A stretch of 64,000 nucleotides of DNA from a virus. Both the position numbers and the translations under genes were made by a program. Under the pieces are notes generated by a model. The model did not search any database. It saw nothing but the letters and a program-made list of their open reading frames with translations, and was not told the DNA's origin. The DNA is taken from the IMG/VR virus record IMGVR_UViG_3300029286_002355, positions 122,120 through 186,119 of that record; one strand, 5' to 3'. Shown piece after piece: positions 8,825-17,947 of this stretch; position 1 is the stretch's first letter, and each line of letters starts with the position of its first letter.

Positions 8825-9617
8825 AGAGAATCTCTTTGGATGTTTCTTCTCGAACAACCTTTTGGCAAAGCTTGTAGATTTCGGATTGAGTTAAGGTCTT
8901 CTCAAGTTTAAGGAAAGCATCCAATCCTTCTTTGCTGACAAATACATCGGGATCTATCTTAAGAGGCAAATGGATGACGGATATATTTTCACAAAAGTCA
9001 TATTTTTTTAAAATGGTAATGGCTATTTGTTTACCTTTGTCTCCAGATTCGTTGTCATCGGTATCAAAACATAAACAAATGTTATTGCAGTATCTAGCAA
9101 TCAAACTAATTTTACGTAAGGCAAAAGCGGTTCCCATAATCCCAACAACATTTTTTAGACCATATTGAAACAAAACTAAAGCGTCCATATACCCTTCTAC
9201 GACATAGACCTTATTTTTTTCAAAGATGGTCTTGCGAGCTTTATCTAAAAGAAAAAGATGATTTCCTTTTTTGAAAGGCGATGGTAAATTCCACCAAGAA
9301 TTTCCCGGCTTTGACGTAGGACTTCTAGTAGCAAAAGCAACAACCTCCCCAAATTCAGAAAAGATAGGGACTATAATTTTTCCATGAATATAAGGAGAGA
9401 TATCCCATCTTTTTTCTGTATCCCCCGAACCATAAAAACGGACAGGATCGGGAATGTTAAAACCTGTCTTACAATAACCTATTATATGAGAATTCCAAGA
9501 TTTTTCAAGTAGTTTTCTCTCATTAATAAGATATTCTCTGGCAGTTTTAATTTCCCGATCTGCACCCGATAAGAGCGAAACATTACACTCTTTTATAAAC
9601 TCTGACAGATCAGACAT
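8814..9617 (-). CDS. DnaG-type primase, TOPRIM core without zinc domain
   Basis: 267 aa. The DnaG RNA-polymerase core is visible: HGKIIVPIFSEFGEVVAFATR, then the TOPRIM motifs VYVVEGYMDALVLFQ with the catalytic Glu and CFDTDDNESGDKG with the DxD. The N-terminal CHC2 zinc-binding domain of bacterial DnaG is absent and so is the C-terminal helicase-binding domain, so template recognition must come from elsewhere. It overlaps the Cas4-like gene and follows recA closely. Confidence 0.85.
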   Translation of the reverse strand: MSDLSEFIKECNVSLLSGADREIKTAREYLINERKLLEKSWNSHIIGYCKTGFNIPDPVRFYGSGDTEKRWDISPYIHGKIIVPIFSEFGEVVAFATRSPTSKPGNSWWNLPSPFKKGNHLFLLDKARKTIFEKNKVYVVEGYMDALVLFQYGLKNVVGIMGTAFALRKISLIARYCNNICLCFDTDDNESGDKGKQIAITILKKYDFCENISVIHLPLKIDPDVFVSKEGLDAFLKLEKTLTQSEIYKLCQKVVREETSKEILYAQ

Positions 9618-9623
9618 TTATGC

Positions 9624-10844
9624 TTATTTTTCCTCTTCTTCCATCTTCATATCATCGGAATTATCTTCTTCCATGGCAGGAGCTTCATTAACTTGTACCG
9701 CACTTACATCTCCCTTCAAAGGAGATACCGCTATGGATGGATTGTCGATAATTTCCTTAATAATAGGATTTATCTTAACTACATCTCCATTCTTATCCTC
9801 TTCTGGATCATCTTCATACGCTCCAACACAAGCGTTAGCAACAGTAAGAACCATATCATTCTTAACTAAATAATCCGCTAGTTCTACCATTGATTTACAG
9901 CCCGTATCAACATTTTTCTTGGCTTTCATCATATCCTTGCCAAGTTTGAACTCCCCTTCTCTTAACGATACCACCTTGTAATCTTTTGCTGCATTACAAA
10001 GTTTGACAACAGGATTCATGGCTGTTTCATCAAAAACGATCTCAAGAGTACATTGCCCATAGGGAGAAGCTACCTTGTTTTTCACAAACTGAACCCAACT
10101 AGAACGAGCAATGACCCTTTCGCTATTGCCTTCTTTAACTTTTATTTTCCTTCCGGGAGTAACTTTTATTCTAATATGAGAATAGAATTTTAAAGCTCTT
10201 CCGCCGGGGGTAGTTTCGGCATCACCAAACATGACATTCATCTTCTCTCTAATTTGGTTTAACAATACGCATATGGTTCCTGTACTACCGCAATGAGCTA
10301 TGATTTGCCTACAAGCCTTTGACATTGCTCTAGCCAAGAGCGCATAGTCCTGATCTCCAACCTTCCCTTCTAACTCTTTTGATGGAATTAGAGCGGCGGT
10401 TGAATCTACCACAACAACCCCAAATGCTCCACTCTTGCAAAGAAGAATAACGTAATCCAAAATCTTTTCGGCAGACATGGGTTCGTTAATTATATAGAGA
10501 CTCTTAACATCTACACCATGTTTTTTAGCCCATTTAGGATCAAATGATTGTTCCGCATCGACCAAACAACAAGGCAATCCCTTCTTTTGAGCAGAAGCAA
10601 TTAATTTAAGAGATAGGAATGACTTGCCGCCCGATTCCGATCCAAATATTTCAACAAGCTTCCCTTTTGGAACCCCGCCACAATTACTAGCTTTATCAAC
10701 ATCGGGATAATCAAACGATATAACGTCTATTACTTCATTTTCATTAACCTTATAGATAATCGGATCGCCTTTGTTGCCCATCAACTTTTCAATATTTGAA
10801 ATAACTGCATCAATATCTTTACATATTTTTTTAGGTCTAGCCAT
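9624..10844 (-). CDS. recA: RecA/UvsX recombinase
   Basis: 406 aa. Walker A GSESGGKSFLS near 67-77, Walker B FGVVVVDSTAAL, the L1/L2 region LLNQIREKMN and GGRALKFYS, all in RecA order. It catalyses ATP-dependent strand exchange on ssDNA. The start follows AAGGAG. The C-terminal ~60 residues are acidic, as in RecA proteins. Its neighbours, primase and SSB-like protein, are the expected partners for recombination-dependent replication. Confidence 0.95.
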   Translation of the reverse strand: MARPKKICKDIDAVISNIEKLMGNKGDPIIYKVNENEVIDVISFDYPDVDKASNCGGVPKGKLVEIFGSESGGKSFLSLKLIASAQKKGLPCCLVDAEQSFDPKWAKKHGVDVKSLYIINEPMSAEKILDYVILLCKSGAFGVVVVDSTAALIPSKELEGKVGDQDYALLARAMSKACRQIIAHCGSTGTICVLLNQIREKMNVMFGDAETTPGGRALKFYSHIRIKVTPGRKIKVKEGNSERVIARSSWVQFVKNKVASPYGQCTLEIVFDETAMNPVVKLCNAAKDYKVVSLREGEFKLGKDMMKAKKNVDTGCKSMVELADYLVKNDMVLTVANACVGAYEDDPEEDKNGDVVKINPIIKEIIDNPSIAVSPLKGDVSAVQVNEAPAMEEDNSDDMKMEEEEK

Positions 10845-10870
10845 TTTTCTCCTTAATTTTCTTTAGTAGA

Positions 10871-10899
10871 AAGCGGGGAAAAATGTTTTTCCCCGCCTT
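10871..10899 (-). promoter_or_regulatory. Strong hairpin between SSB-like gene and recA
   Basis: An 11-bp perfect stem GCGGGGAAAAA/TTTTTCCCCGC with a 2-base turn. On the minus strand only TTTCT follows, so the U-run is poor. It may be a partial terminator or an RNA-processing site that sets the recA level below that of the SSB-like gene. Confidence 0.55.
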
Positions 10900-10907
10900 C
10901 ATAGGAA

Positions 10908-11663
10908 TTAGAATTTGATATCTTCATCGTCACCGAATAAATCCTTATCTTCGGATTTTTCGGCAGGAGCTTCTGGCATAGACTCTTCTATTTTTGCCGC
11001 AGGAACTTCTTCTGTTTTCTCGTCTTTATCAGCCTTACTTTCTTTCTTCGGTGCAATTTTTTCAGAATCAGGAAGAGCATCCCATAGCTGCTTAATCTTT
11101 TCCAGAGACGTAGAAGCATACATGTCCTTTAGAGGAGCTTTCTTCGCCTTGAAGTTAGCAATCTCTTCATCTGTGAAAGGAGATGCCTTCTTCTTTGCAT
11201 TAGCCGCATAAGTAGCTTGCAACTTATTCCCATTGGGCCAAGCCACTGTAATAACAAAGTCAGATCCCTCTCTACCAGCAGGATCAATTTCGTTAACAGC
11301 CTTCTCTCTAGCAAAACATTTAAATAGACTACGGCCCTTTTCTAGAATTTTTAATTGACCATCAGCCCTGTCAATTACATGAATAGCAAATGTTACCCTA
11401 GGATAAAATTTTGCTAACCAAGCAGGATCTTCGTTCTTATATGCTTCGTCCGTAATCACCCTTTCTGTAAAAGGTTTCCAATGTCTTAAAAACTTGACAT
11501 GTTTTCCAATGAGCCGTACTGTATACTCACCGGGTTTGTCAAATTTCATGTATGGCAAGCGAGCCTTACCATTACTACCCTTGGATTTATCTCCGTCCTG
11601 ACCTTCAGTTTCTGGAGGAAAATCCGTATCCCAACTACCTTCATTTGCCTGTTTATCGCTCAT
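10908..11663 (-). CDS. Single-stranded DNA-binding protein (gp32-like)
   Basis: 251 aa. A central region with KFDKPGEYTVRLIGKHVKFL, FYPRVTFAIHVIDRADGQ and FKCFAREKAVNE looks like the OB-type core of large-phage SSBs. A lysine/glutamate linker follows and the tail ends KDLFGDDEDIKF, the acidic aromatic-ended tail typical of SSBs that recruit replisome partners. It is first in the recA-primase series, with a TGTATAAT motif about 65 bases upstream and AAAGGAG before the ATG. Called from architecture and context. Confidence 0.75.
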   Translation of the reverse strand: MSDKQANEGSWDTDFPPETEGQDGDKSKGSNGKARLPYMKFDKPGEYTVRLIGKHVKFLRHWKPFTERVITDEAYKNEDPAWLAKFYPRVTFAIHVIDRADGQLKILEKGRSLFKCFAREKAVNEIDPAGREGSDFVITVAWPNGNKLQATYAANAKKKASPFTDEEIANFKAKKAPLKDMYASTSLEKIKQLWDALPDSEKIAPKKESKADKDEKTEEVPAAKIEESMPEAPAEKSEDKDLFGDDEDIKF

Positions 11664-11728
11664 ACTACTATCTCCTTTTGTTGTTACTGGTTATTGTTAC
11701 TGTTTTCTGTTCTTTACTCATTAGAGTA

Positions 11729-11736
11729 ATTATACA
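11729..11736 (-). promoter_or_regulatory. YTGTATAAT promoter-like motif
   Basis: ACTGTATAATTA on the minus strand in the intergenic gap before the SSB-like gene. Confidence 0.65.
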
Positions 11737-11813
11737 GTAAATTTTTAAAATCTTAACAAAAATCTTAACTTTTTTTGGTGGGAATATAAGATAAGAATCC
11801 GGGCAAAATGTTC

Positions 11814-12668
11814 CTAGCTTTCAAACGATAATTCTTTTGCCTGACGTTTTCCATCAATAATTGTTTCTTTATCTTCATTGTCTAGTTCGCTTGGTTTTTC
11901 CCCAAGTGCTGCATACGTTTCTTTTTCAAAATCAAAATCTGGTAACGCTCCCCTTCCAATATCATGTAGTTTTAGTTGTAATTGGATAACGGTAACTCTT
12001 CTAGAAAGGGTATCACTTAAACTATCAAGGTTCCTTAAAATATGTAAGCAAGATTTCAAGCAAGCATCTGTTTGTGCAAAATCACGCTCAAAATCGCTTA
12101 ATCTATACGCCGCATCGCCTTTTCGTTTATCCGCACTAGATTCTTTTGAGAACCTTGACCAAGAATCTCTAAGAATATCCACGGCTCTCTTTTTAAAACT
12201 ATGGCATCTTAACAAGCCAATAAATATTTCTGATAATCGATCCTTGGCCGCTTGAACTTTTTCGAATTCCAAATTAATGACTTGAAGTGTAGGGGTGGGG
12301 CATGATTTTATGGATAACACCTTTAGTTCGGTATAGATAGCATCATAATCTAGTTCAGGAAGATACTTATATTGGAATAACATCCTGTCAACGACTTCTT
12401 GATAGGATTCGGGATAGTCATTCCCCATTAAAATAGGAATCACAAAATCTTGGTCTTTTAATTGCGCATGAGGCTTAAACGGTTCTACCAATTGAACAGG
12501 GCTTGATGGAACCGAACTACTTGTTGGATCTATTGTAGGATTAGCCGAAGAAGTAGGAAGCATAGGACTAGACGAACTTCCTTCATCTGTCAATTTAGTT
12601 GTTGTAGGCTTCTTGTCTAACAATCCTAGAAGCTCATCGTCTTCGTCGTATAATTCTTTAGAAGCCAT
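11814..12668 (-). CDS. Unknown protein with Ser/Pro/Thr-rich N-terminal linker
   Basis: 284 aa. The first ~60 residues are acidic and then Ser/Pro/Thr-rich (probably disordered); residues ~75-240 are predicted helical with many charged positions; the tail is acidic. No family recognised. It lies in the replication block between the SSB-like gene and the polymerase. GAGGT precedes the ATG, and the SD is immediately preceded by a hexamer repeat. Confidence 0.75.
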   Translation of the reverse strand: MASKELYDEDDELLGLLDKKPTTTKLTDEGSSSSPMLPTSSANPTIDPTSSSVPSSPVQLVEPFKPHAQLKDQDFVIPILMGNDYPESYQEVVDRMLFQYKYLPELDYDAIYTELKVLSIKSCPTPTLQVINLEFEKVQAAKDRLSEIFIGLLRCHSFKKRAVDILRDSWSRFSKESSADKRKGDAAYRLSDFERDFAQTDACLKSCLHILRNLDSLSDTLSRRVTVIQLQLKLHDIGRGALPDFDFEKETYAALGEKPSELDNEDKETIIDGKRQAKELSFES

Positions 12669-12675
12669 TTTACCT

Positions 12676-12701
12676 CAATGTCAATGCCAATGCCAATGCC
12701 A
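12676..12701. repeat. Four tandem hexamers just upstream of a Shine-Dalgarno
   Basis: CAATGT followed by three copies of CAATGC, next to the SD of the gene starting at 12668. On the mRNA it reads as TGGCAT repeats. Slippage here would change the spacing to upstream signals but not the protein. Confidence 0.8.
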
Positions 12702-12719
12702 CAAAATTACTAGAAATTA

Positions 12720-13055
12720 TTAGATAGATTCGTAAACAACCACGTAATCGTTCCCGCTCAAAAAGGCTGTTTGTTTAGGAATTAATTTGAAAGTTAATGA
12801 TCCGATATCGTCTCTAGATATCGTAACTTTATCGCATCCTGCTACTTTACCTTTCCTAAATGCATCAATTGTTGGAGCCCCAGCTAAACCCGTAATATCA
12901 ACTTCCACTTTAACTGCCTCTCCAATTTTTCTATCCGAACATCGAACGGTAAACGAATCAATATTGTTTAACGAAGCTATTTTCCCAAAAGCCACTTCAA
13001 ACATATCAACAATTTCTTCACTACTTAATTTTTCAACCCTTATTTTCTTATTCAT
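12720..13055 (-). CDS. Unknown small protein in replication block
   Basis: 111 aa with AAGGAG before the ATG. A mixed alpha/beta pattern (EEIVDMFEVAFGKIASLNNI, VKVEVDITGLAG) is visible but no known motif. GGTATAAT lies upstream at 13074-13081 as a weaker form of the promoter motif. Confidence 0.7.
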   Translation of the reverse strand: MNKKIRVEKLSSEEIVDMFEVAFGKIASLNNIDSFTVRCSDRKIGEAVKVEVDITGLAGAPTIDAFRKGKVAGCDKVTISRDDIGSLTFKLIPKQTAFLSGNDYVVVYESI

Positions 13056-13081
13056 GCCTATTCTCCTTTCTCTTATTATAC

Positions 13082-13630
13082 CTATTCGAACAAATCTTTA
13101 TCGTCATCATCAAAGAATTGTCCTAAATCTTCTTTATCTGTTTTTTCGGATATTTCTGATTTTTCAGCTTCTTTGGTCTTTTCGTTTTCGTTCCCAGCAG
13201 GACTATCATCTTCAAAAAGATTCTTGACATCTTCTTCTACAATCTTTTGAACAGGTGTTTCTTCGGGAATAGGTATTTGACTATCTTTGTTATTTTTTTG
13301 TTCGGCAGCGGCTTGAATTACTTTTTCTTTGGCTCCATTAGCTATATTGGGAATAGGGCCATTTTCCAACCAAGCAGGAATGGCTTTTTGAATAGCCTCT
13401 TGAACTTCAACCGCCTGATCAACGCCTTTACCTAATCGTTCGGGGATGGCTTTCATACTACGAATCATATTAGTTACAAGCTCGTCCCTTAAAGCATCTT
13501 CCTTGGCAATTCTCACTGAATCTGAATCAAACTCTATTTCCTCTTCGGCATTTTTAGTTAGTTCGATATGTTGGTAGTTGCCTACGTTAATACGAATATT
13601 AATGCACTCTGCTATTTTTCTTTTCGCCAT
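13082..13630 (-). CDS. Unknown protein with SSB-like acidic tail
   Basis: 182 aa. The N-terminal ~95 residues are compact (INIRINVGNYQHIELTK). The rest is a Q/K/E-rich linker ending LGQFFDDDDKDLFE, with an internal VKNLFEDDSP repeat of the same motif. This acidic/Phe tail resembles that of the SSB-like protein, so it may compete for or share its partners. It has its own promoter motif and AAGGAG. Confidence 0.7.
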   Translation of the reverse strand: MAKRKIAECINIRINVGNYQHIELTKNAEEEIEFDSDSVRIAKEDALRDELVTNMIRSMKAIPERLGKGVDQAVEVQEAIQKAIPAWLENGPIPNIANGAKEKVIQAAAEQKNNKDSQIPIPEETPVQKIVEEDVKNLFEDDSPAGNENEKTKEAEKSEISEKTDKEDLGQFFDDDDKDLFE

Positions 13631-13659
13631 ACTTCTCCTTGTAATGTTTATTTGAAGAT

Positions 13660-13667
13660 ATTATACA
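13660..13667 (-). promoter_or_regulatory. YTGTATAAT promoter-like motif
   Basis: GTTGTATAATATC on the minus strand, 30 bases before the start at 13630. Confidence 0.65.
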
Positions 13668-13682
13668 ACAAAAAATATAAAA

Positions 13683-16619
13683 CTATAATTTTATGGTAGA
13701 TGATCCCAATCTATCAAAGACAGAACCACCACCCATCTTTTTCGTGTATTCATCTCGTTTTTTCTTCTGCGCTTTTCCTTTGTCTACTTCATCTCTAATC
13801 TTTTCATATTGTTCTAGTAATGTCGCCTTTGGAACATGCCAGCATTCATCCATACATCCCGCCTTAACCAAAAAAGAGAAAACCCTGCTAGTCACTCTTC
13901 TTCTGTCAATTCGGTATAGAAAATCTTTAATATCAGTAAAAGGTTGATTTTCGATAATGCTTTCTACTGCTTTTTCACCAACATTTTCAACAGTCGTCAA
14001 TGGGCATCTAATGAAGTCGCATTCCTGACCATCTGAATTTTTACCCCTTGAAATCTTGAATTTAGCTTTACTCTTATTCAAATCTGCAGGTTTAATAACC
14101 AATCCCATTCGTTTAGCTTCATCTTTATAGCGATTTAATTTCTTGTCTTTGTCATTGTTCTTTATTTCAGATGACAAAAGGTTGCACATAAATTCTATGG
14201 GGTAATATATTTTTAGCCATGCCGTTTGATAAGCTATAAAAGCATAAGCCGTACTATGAGATGCATTAAACCCATAACCTCCGAAATATTCTATTTGCTC
14301 AAATATTTTTTTGGCAATGGCTTCACTAATCCCATTTTTCTTACATCCCTCAATAAACTTTTCATCCAGCTTTTCTTTCTTGATAAGTTCTGGTTTCTTT
14401 TTTCCAACAATCTTTCTTAGGGTATCAGATTGCCCCTTGGTAAACCCCGCTAATTCCTGAGAAACTTTCATCAAAGACTCTTGGAACACCATAATTCCAT
14501 AAGTATCTTTTAGTATTTCGCCCATTTTTGGATGAAGATATTCTACCTTCTTCCGTCCATTTTTATAATCCGCATATAAATCTGGCACCCCTGCACCCAA
14601 TGGCCCCGGACGATAAAGAGCATTACAAACAACCAAATCATTGAACGAATCCACATGAATATTTTTCAGGAGTTTAGAGATGCCCCAAGCTTCAAACTGA
14701 AAAATACCCCAATTATCCATATTCTTCTGCCCACCATGGAACAGAGATAAAACCTTATTATCTGTAGGCTCTAATTTGTCTATATCGAAATCATCCTTAA
14801 TCTTGTCGGGATGCCTTTCTCTAATCATTTTAACAGTATCTTCTATAACCGTAAGCGTTTTTATGGCTAAGAAATCAAATTTTAACAAACCCAGCTCTTC
14901 CACTTCATCTTTATCAAACTGGGAACAAATTTGATCATTAGATTCTCTCACAGCAATATGATCAGTAATTGGATCTTTACAAATAACAATACCGGCAGCG
15001 TGAACACCAGAAGATGATATGGTATTTTCTATATGCATAGCGGCATCAAGCAATTCAGGGTAATTTTCAATAGCCCTTCTAAAATCATTACTGTCTTTTA
15101 ATGCACTTTCAAGCGTCACGTTGGGGCCAAAAGGAATAGACTTGGAAATTTGATCTGCTAAACTTAAACTATTCTTGGTTAATTCAACTTTAACTTCGGG
15201 ATTCTTCTGCTTTCTTGCCTGATAAATATCCCAGTCCTTACCAATATCTAGTGCTTTAGCGGCATATCGAATTACTGCCCTAGCCTTAAAGCTATTGTAG
15301 GTTGCTATTTTGCAGCAATGATCTTGTCCATATTTTTGATAAGCATAATGATAAATTTCATTTCTTCTAAAATAGTCGAAATCTATGTCTGCATCAGGGG
15401 GGCTTACTCTATCGGGATTAATAAAACGTTCAAACAATAATCCATATTTTATTGGATCTAATTTTGTAATTCCTAAAACGTATAAACAAAGACATCCTAC
15501 ACCGCTTCCTCTTCCAGCCCCCCATCTTATTCCACTCTGTTTTGCGAAGTTAATAATGTCCCAAAGAATAAGAAAATATCTTACAAATCCACACTTTATA
15601 ATTGAATCCATTTCAAATTTAATACGAGTTCGATATTCCGCTTTATCCATCAGCCCTTTTGACTTCATGCCATCTGTAACTAAGGTTTTTAGATAAGCTA
15701 TATCATCTGCGAAACCATCGGGAACAGCAAAGTAAGGAAGTAAATCAGGTTCTTGCTCCATTAATCCTGTTTCTACTTTTTCTGCTATCTCAACCGTGTT
15801 AGAAAGCATTTCTGGGGCCGATTTATAAAGACTAAACATTTCATCATAAGACTTAAGATAAAATTCGTTGCTGTTAAAAGTGAAACGATCAGGATTTTTG
15901 ATGTGATCTCCTGTTTGCATGGAAAGCAAAATATCCTGATACTTGGCATCTGATTTTTTAGCATAATGAGCATCGTTCGTACAAACAGGCTTAACCCCCA
16001 TTTTTTTTGCAAGCTTAAACAGTTTTTTAGCTATTTCCTTTTCCTTGTTCGCCTGCGCAAGACTTTCTGGATAATATTTATGCATCATGATTTCGATATA
16101 AAAATCATCACCAAAAAGATCTTTATAATTCTTGACAAAGGTTTCGGCACCCACATCATCTCCTGATAAAACTTTGCTAGGTAGTTCTCCTGCGGGACAT
16201 GCCGTTAAACAAATGATTCCTTCGTGATACTTTTGAAGTAATGGGAAATCAATACGTGGCTTCCGATATTTCCCTTCTATCTCCGCAACACTAGCTAACC
16301 GCATGATATTTTGTAAGCCTTTCCTATTCTTTGCCAACAATATGAGATGGTTGATCTTTGTTTCTTTTTCCTTGATTAAATGATCTTCGGTAATGTAAAC
16401 TTCATCTCCCAGAATAGGCTTGATACCCTTATCTTTGCAGGATTTTTGAAAGGAAAATAATCCACCCACAGTCCCATGATCTGTTATAGCAAGAGATTTA
16501 TAACCATGTTCTACTGCCGCTTTAGTCATGGCTTCTGTAGAGCATAAGCCATCTAAAAGTGAATATTCGGAATGATTATGCAAATGAACAAATTTTTCTC
16601 CAGTGGTTCCGTCAGACAT
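13683..16619 (-). CDS. dnaE: DNA polymerase III alpha subunit (DnaE-type replicase)
   Basis: 978 aa family C polymerase. The PHP domain opens with HLHNHSEYSLLDG and ITDHGTVGG; the palm has PDADIDFDYFRR near 408-418 with the catalytic Asp pair and a third acid around FDKDEVEELGLLKFDFL near 580; a helix-hairpin-helix (TTVENVGEKAVESI) lies near 890. Bacterial DnaE is about 1160 aa; this one stops soon after the HhH, so the C-terminal OB fold and tau-binding region are missing. The PHP His residues appear intact, so it may proofread or hold a metal-stabilised PHP. The clamp and loader are not in this window. Confidence 0.95.
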   Translation of the reverse strand: MSDGTTGEKFVHLHNHSEYSLLDGLCSTEAMTKAAVEHGYKSLAITDHGTVGGLFSFQKSCKDKGIKPILGDEVYITEDHLIKEKETKINHLILLAKNRKGLQNIMRLASVAEIEGKYRKPRIDFPLLQKYHEGIICLTACPAGELPSKVLSGDDVGAETFVKNYKDLFGDDFYIEIMMHKYYPESLAQANKEKEIAKKLFKLAKKMGVKPVCTNDAHYAKKSDAKYQDILLSMQTGDHIKNPDRFTFNSNEFYLKSYDEMFSLYKSAPEMLSNTVEIAEKVETGLMEQEPDLLPYFAVPDGFADDIAYLKTLVTDGMKSKGLMDKAEYRTRIKFEMDSIIKCGFVRYFLILWDIINFAKQSGIRWGAGRGSGVGCLCLYVLGITKLDPIKYGLLFERFINPDRVSPPDADIDFDYFRRNEIYHYAYQKYGQDHCCKIATYNSFKARAVIRYAAKALDIGKDWDIYQARKQKNPEVKVELTKNSLSLADQISKSIPFGPNVTLESALKDSNDFRRAIENYPELLDAAMHIENTISSSGVHAAGIVICKDPITDHIAVRESNDQICSQFDKDEVEELGLLKFDFLAIKTLTVIEDTVKMIRERHPDKIKDDFDIDKLEPTDNKVLSLFHGGQKNMDNWGIFQFEAWGISKLLKNIHVDSFNDLVVCNALYRPGPLGAGVPDLYADYKNGRKKVEYLHPKMGEILKDTYGIMVFQESLMKVSQELAGFTKGQSDTLRKIVGKKKPELIKKEKLDEKFIEGCKKNGISEAIAKKIFEQIEYFGGYGFNASHSTAYAFIAYQTAWLKIYYPIEFMCNLLSSEIKNNDKDKKLNRYKDEAKRMGLVIKPADLNKSKAKFKISRGKNSDGQECDFIRCPLTTVENVGEKAVESIIENQPFTDIKDFLYRIDRRRVTSRVFSFLVKAGCMDECWHVPKATLLEQYEKIRDEVDKGKAQKKKRDEYTKKMGGGSVFDRLGSSTIKL

Positions 16620-16620
16620 A

Positions 16621-16800
16621 TTAATCCCACCTTATTAAAGCAACATCTTTTGTTTTGTATTCTGAAATAAAAGGCACCTGAACTTTAGATAATTCTACTC
16701 TACTCATGGGACCATTGTTCCCTTCTATCTCATCACAAACATATACTTCTAAATTTTTGTCATAAGATTTTAAAGCCTCAATTAACTCTTTGATATTCAT
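16621..16800 (-). CDS. Unknown 59-aa protein upstream of dnaE
   Basis: The start was placed at the ATG after AGGAAAA, which overlaps the previous gene's stop; a longer frame is possible. It begins MNIKELIEALKSYDKNLEVY, a pattern common in small phage proteins, and ends right before the dnaE start. Function not known. Confidence 0.65.
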   Translation of the reverse strand: MNIKELIEALKSYDKNLEVYVCDEIEGNNGPMSRVELSKVQVPFISEYKTKDVALIRWD

Positions 16801-16810
16801 GTTTATTTTC

Positions 16811-17302
16811 CTATCTAGATCCAAAAATCTTGACCGTATAAGATTCCTGTCTTTGATAAATTACTCCGTGGATGAAATAAAGAAGACGATCTACAAATTC
16901 AACCCAATTGTAATTTTCAATATTTATATTCCTAATGCATTCATAAGGCTCTTCACCAAAATTCAAACCAGAATGTAATGGATAAACCGGAGTCTTAATA
17001 GCAATATTCTTCCCATCCATCCATACATAAATACGTTTACTAAATCCCTTCTTCCCTATAATAAATCCTGTGCAAAACAAATCGCTTTCAATAGAACTAT
17101 CAGAAGGAGCACTTGTGATATTATCGATTACTCCCTCTGACACAAAACAATCCAATATTGCCTTAACTCTTGTTACCATTTTACCCAGCAACAACTTGTG
17201 ATCATCGTCTATCTTAGTAGGCAAAAGACCTACCGCTTCCCTAAATGAATTATGAGCGGTTTTTATTCTTTCTCGTATTAATGGTGTATTTAACGGTTCC
17301 AT
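16811..17302 (-). CDS. Unknown protein, 163 aa
   Basis: AAGGAG before the ATG, in an operon with dNMP kinase upstream and dnaE downstream. Helical N-terminus, beta-rich middle (GKKGFSKRIYVWMDGKNIAI). No recognised motif. Confidence 0.75.
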   Translation of the reverse strand: MEPLNTPLIRERIKTAHNSFREAVGLLPTKIDDDHKLLLGKMVTRVKAILDCFVSEGVIDNITSAPSDSSIESDLFCTGFIIGKKGFSKRIYVWMDGKNIAIKTPVYPLHSGLNFGEEPYECIRNINIENYNWVEFVDRLLYFIHGVIYQRQESYTVKIFGSR

Positions 17303-17311
17303 TATATCTCC

Positions 17312-17887
17312 TTATTCGTATTCAAATATGCGGGTAGTCAAATATACAGGTATTATGTGATCTACCTTACTATATAAATCCTGAAATGTTCCATTGTTCT
17401 CTAAAATATATTCTGCTTCTAAGTCATAGGCTTCGCTTGCATGCCCTTGAAGACCAACCACCCCGTTACACCCTTCTCTTACGGTTTTCATGGAAACAAA
17501 CGGCATATGATTCTTCAACGCATTATCTTTGAAATATTGAAGCTCATTGGGGAATCGGACATCGGTAACAACATAATTATTATCTTTATCGTCGCAAATT
17601 CTATACCAAAGAGATTTGACCCATATAGCATCATCTATGTTTTCTCTAAAAAGCTCCGTGCCTATAAACTGCAATAACTTTCTAACTGTCCAACCCGGCC
17701 AGCTCTCCAAAGGTTGTTCTCTTGCCATCCTATCATAAACCATATGCTTATCTAAAACAAAAACATCTTCAACCAGTCTTTTGATAGGATCAGCCAAGGC
17801 TATTCGCTTGAAGCCATATTGCTTAACCAAGTAATCTCCAACGGTGTCCTTCCCGCTTCCTGCTTTTCCGCAAATCCCAACCAGCAT
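17312..17887 (-). CDS. Deoxynucleoside monophosphate kinase (T4 gp1-like)
   Basis: 191 aa P-loop kinase. GICGKAGSGKDTVGDYL at the N-terminus, an ADPIKRLVEDVF lid, WTVRKLLQFIGTELFREN and VVTDVRFPNELQYF are diagnostic of phage dNMP kinases, which phosphorylate dNMPs for DNA synthesis. AAAGGAG precedes the ATG and a TGTATAAT motif sits 26 bases upstream. It supplies the polymerase encoded in the same operon. Confidence 0.9.
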   Translation of the reverse strand: MLVGICGKAGSGKDTVGDYLVKQYGFKRIALADPIKRLVEDVFVLDKHMVYDRMAREQPLESWPGWTVRKLLQFIGTELFRENIDDAIWVKSLWYRICDDKDNNYVVTDVRFPNELQYFKDNALKNHMPFVSMKTVREGCNGVVGLQGHASEAYDLEAEYILENNGTFQDLYSKVDHIIPVYLTTRIFEYE

Positions 17888-17912
17888 AATCTTCTCCTTT
17901 GTATTTTGCTAT

Positions 17913-17920
17913 ATTATACA
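17913..17920 (-). promoter_or_regulatory. YTGTATAAT promoter-like motif
   Basis: CCTGTATAATATA on the minus strand directly before the dNMP kinase gene. Confidence 0.65.
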
Positions 17921-17947
17921 GGAGAAAAATAAGACGTTGGTAAATAA

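Noticed and set aside
8824-8857. TTG start for the Cas4-like gene inside the primase gene
   Set aside because: The ATG at 8824 has an AAAGAGA and the usual short overlap; the extra 11 residues add no motif.
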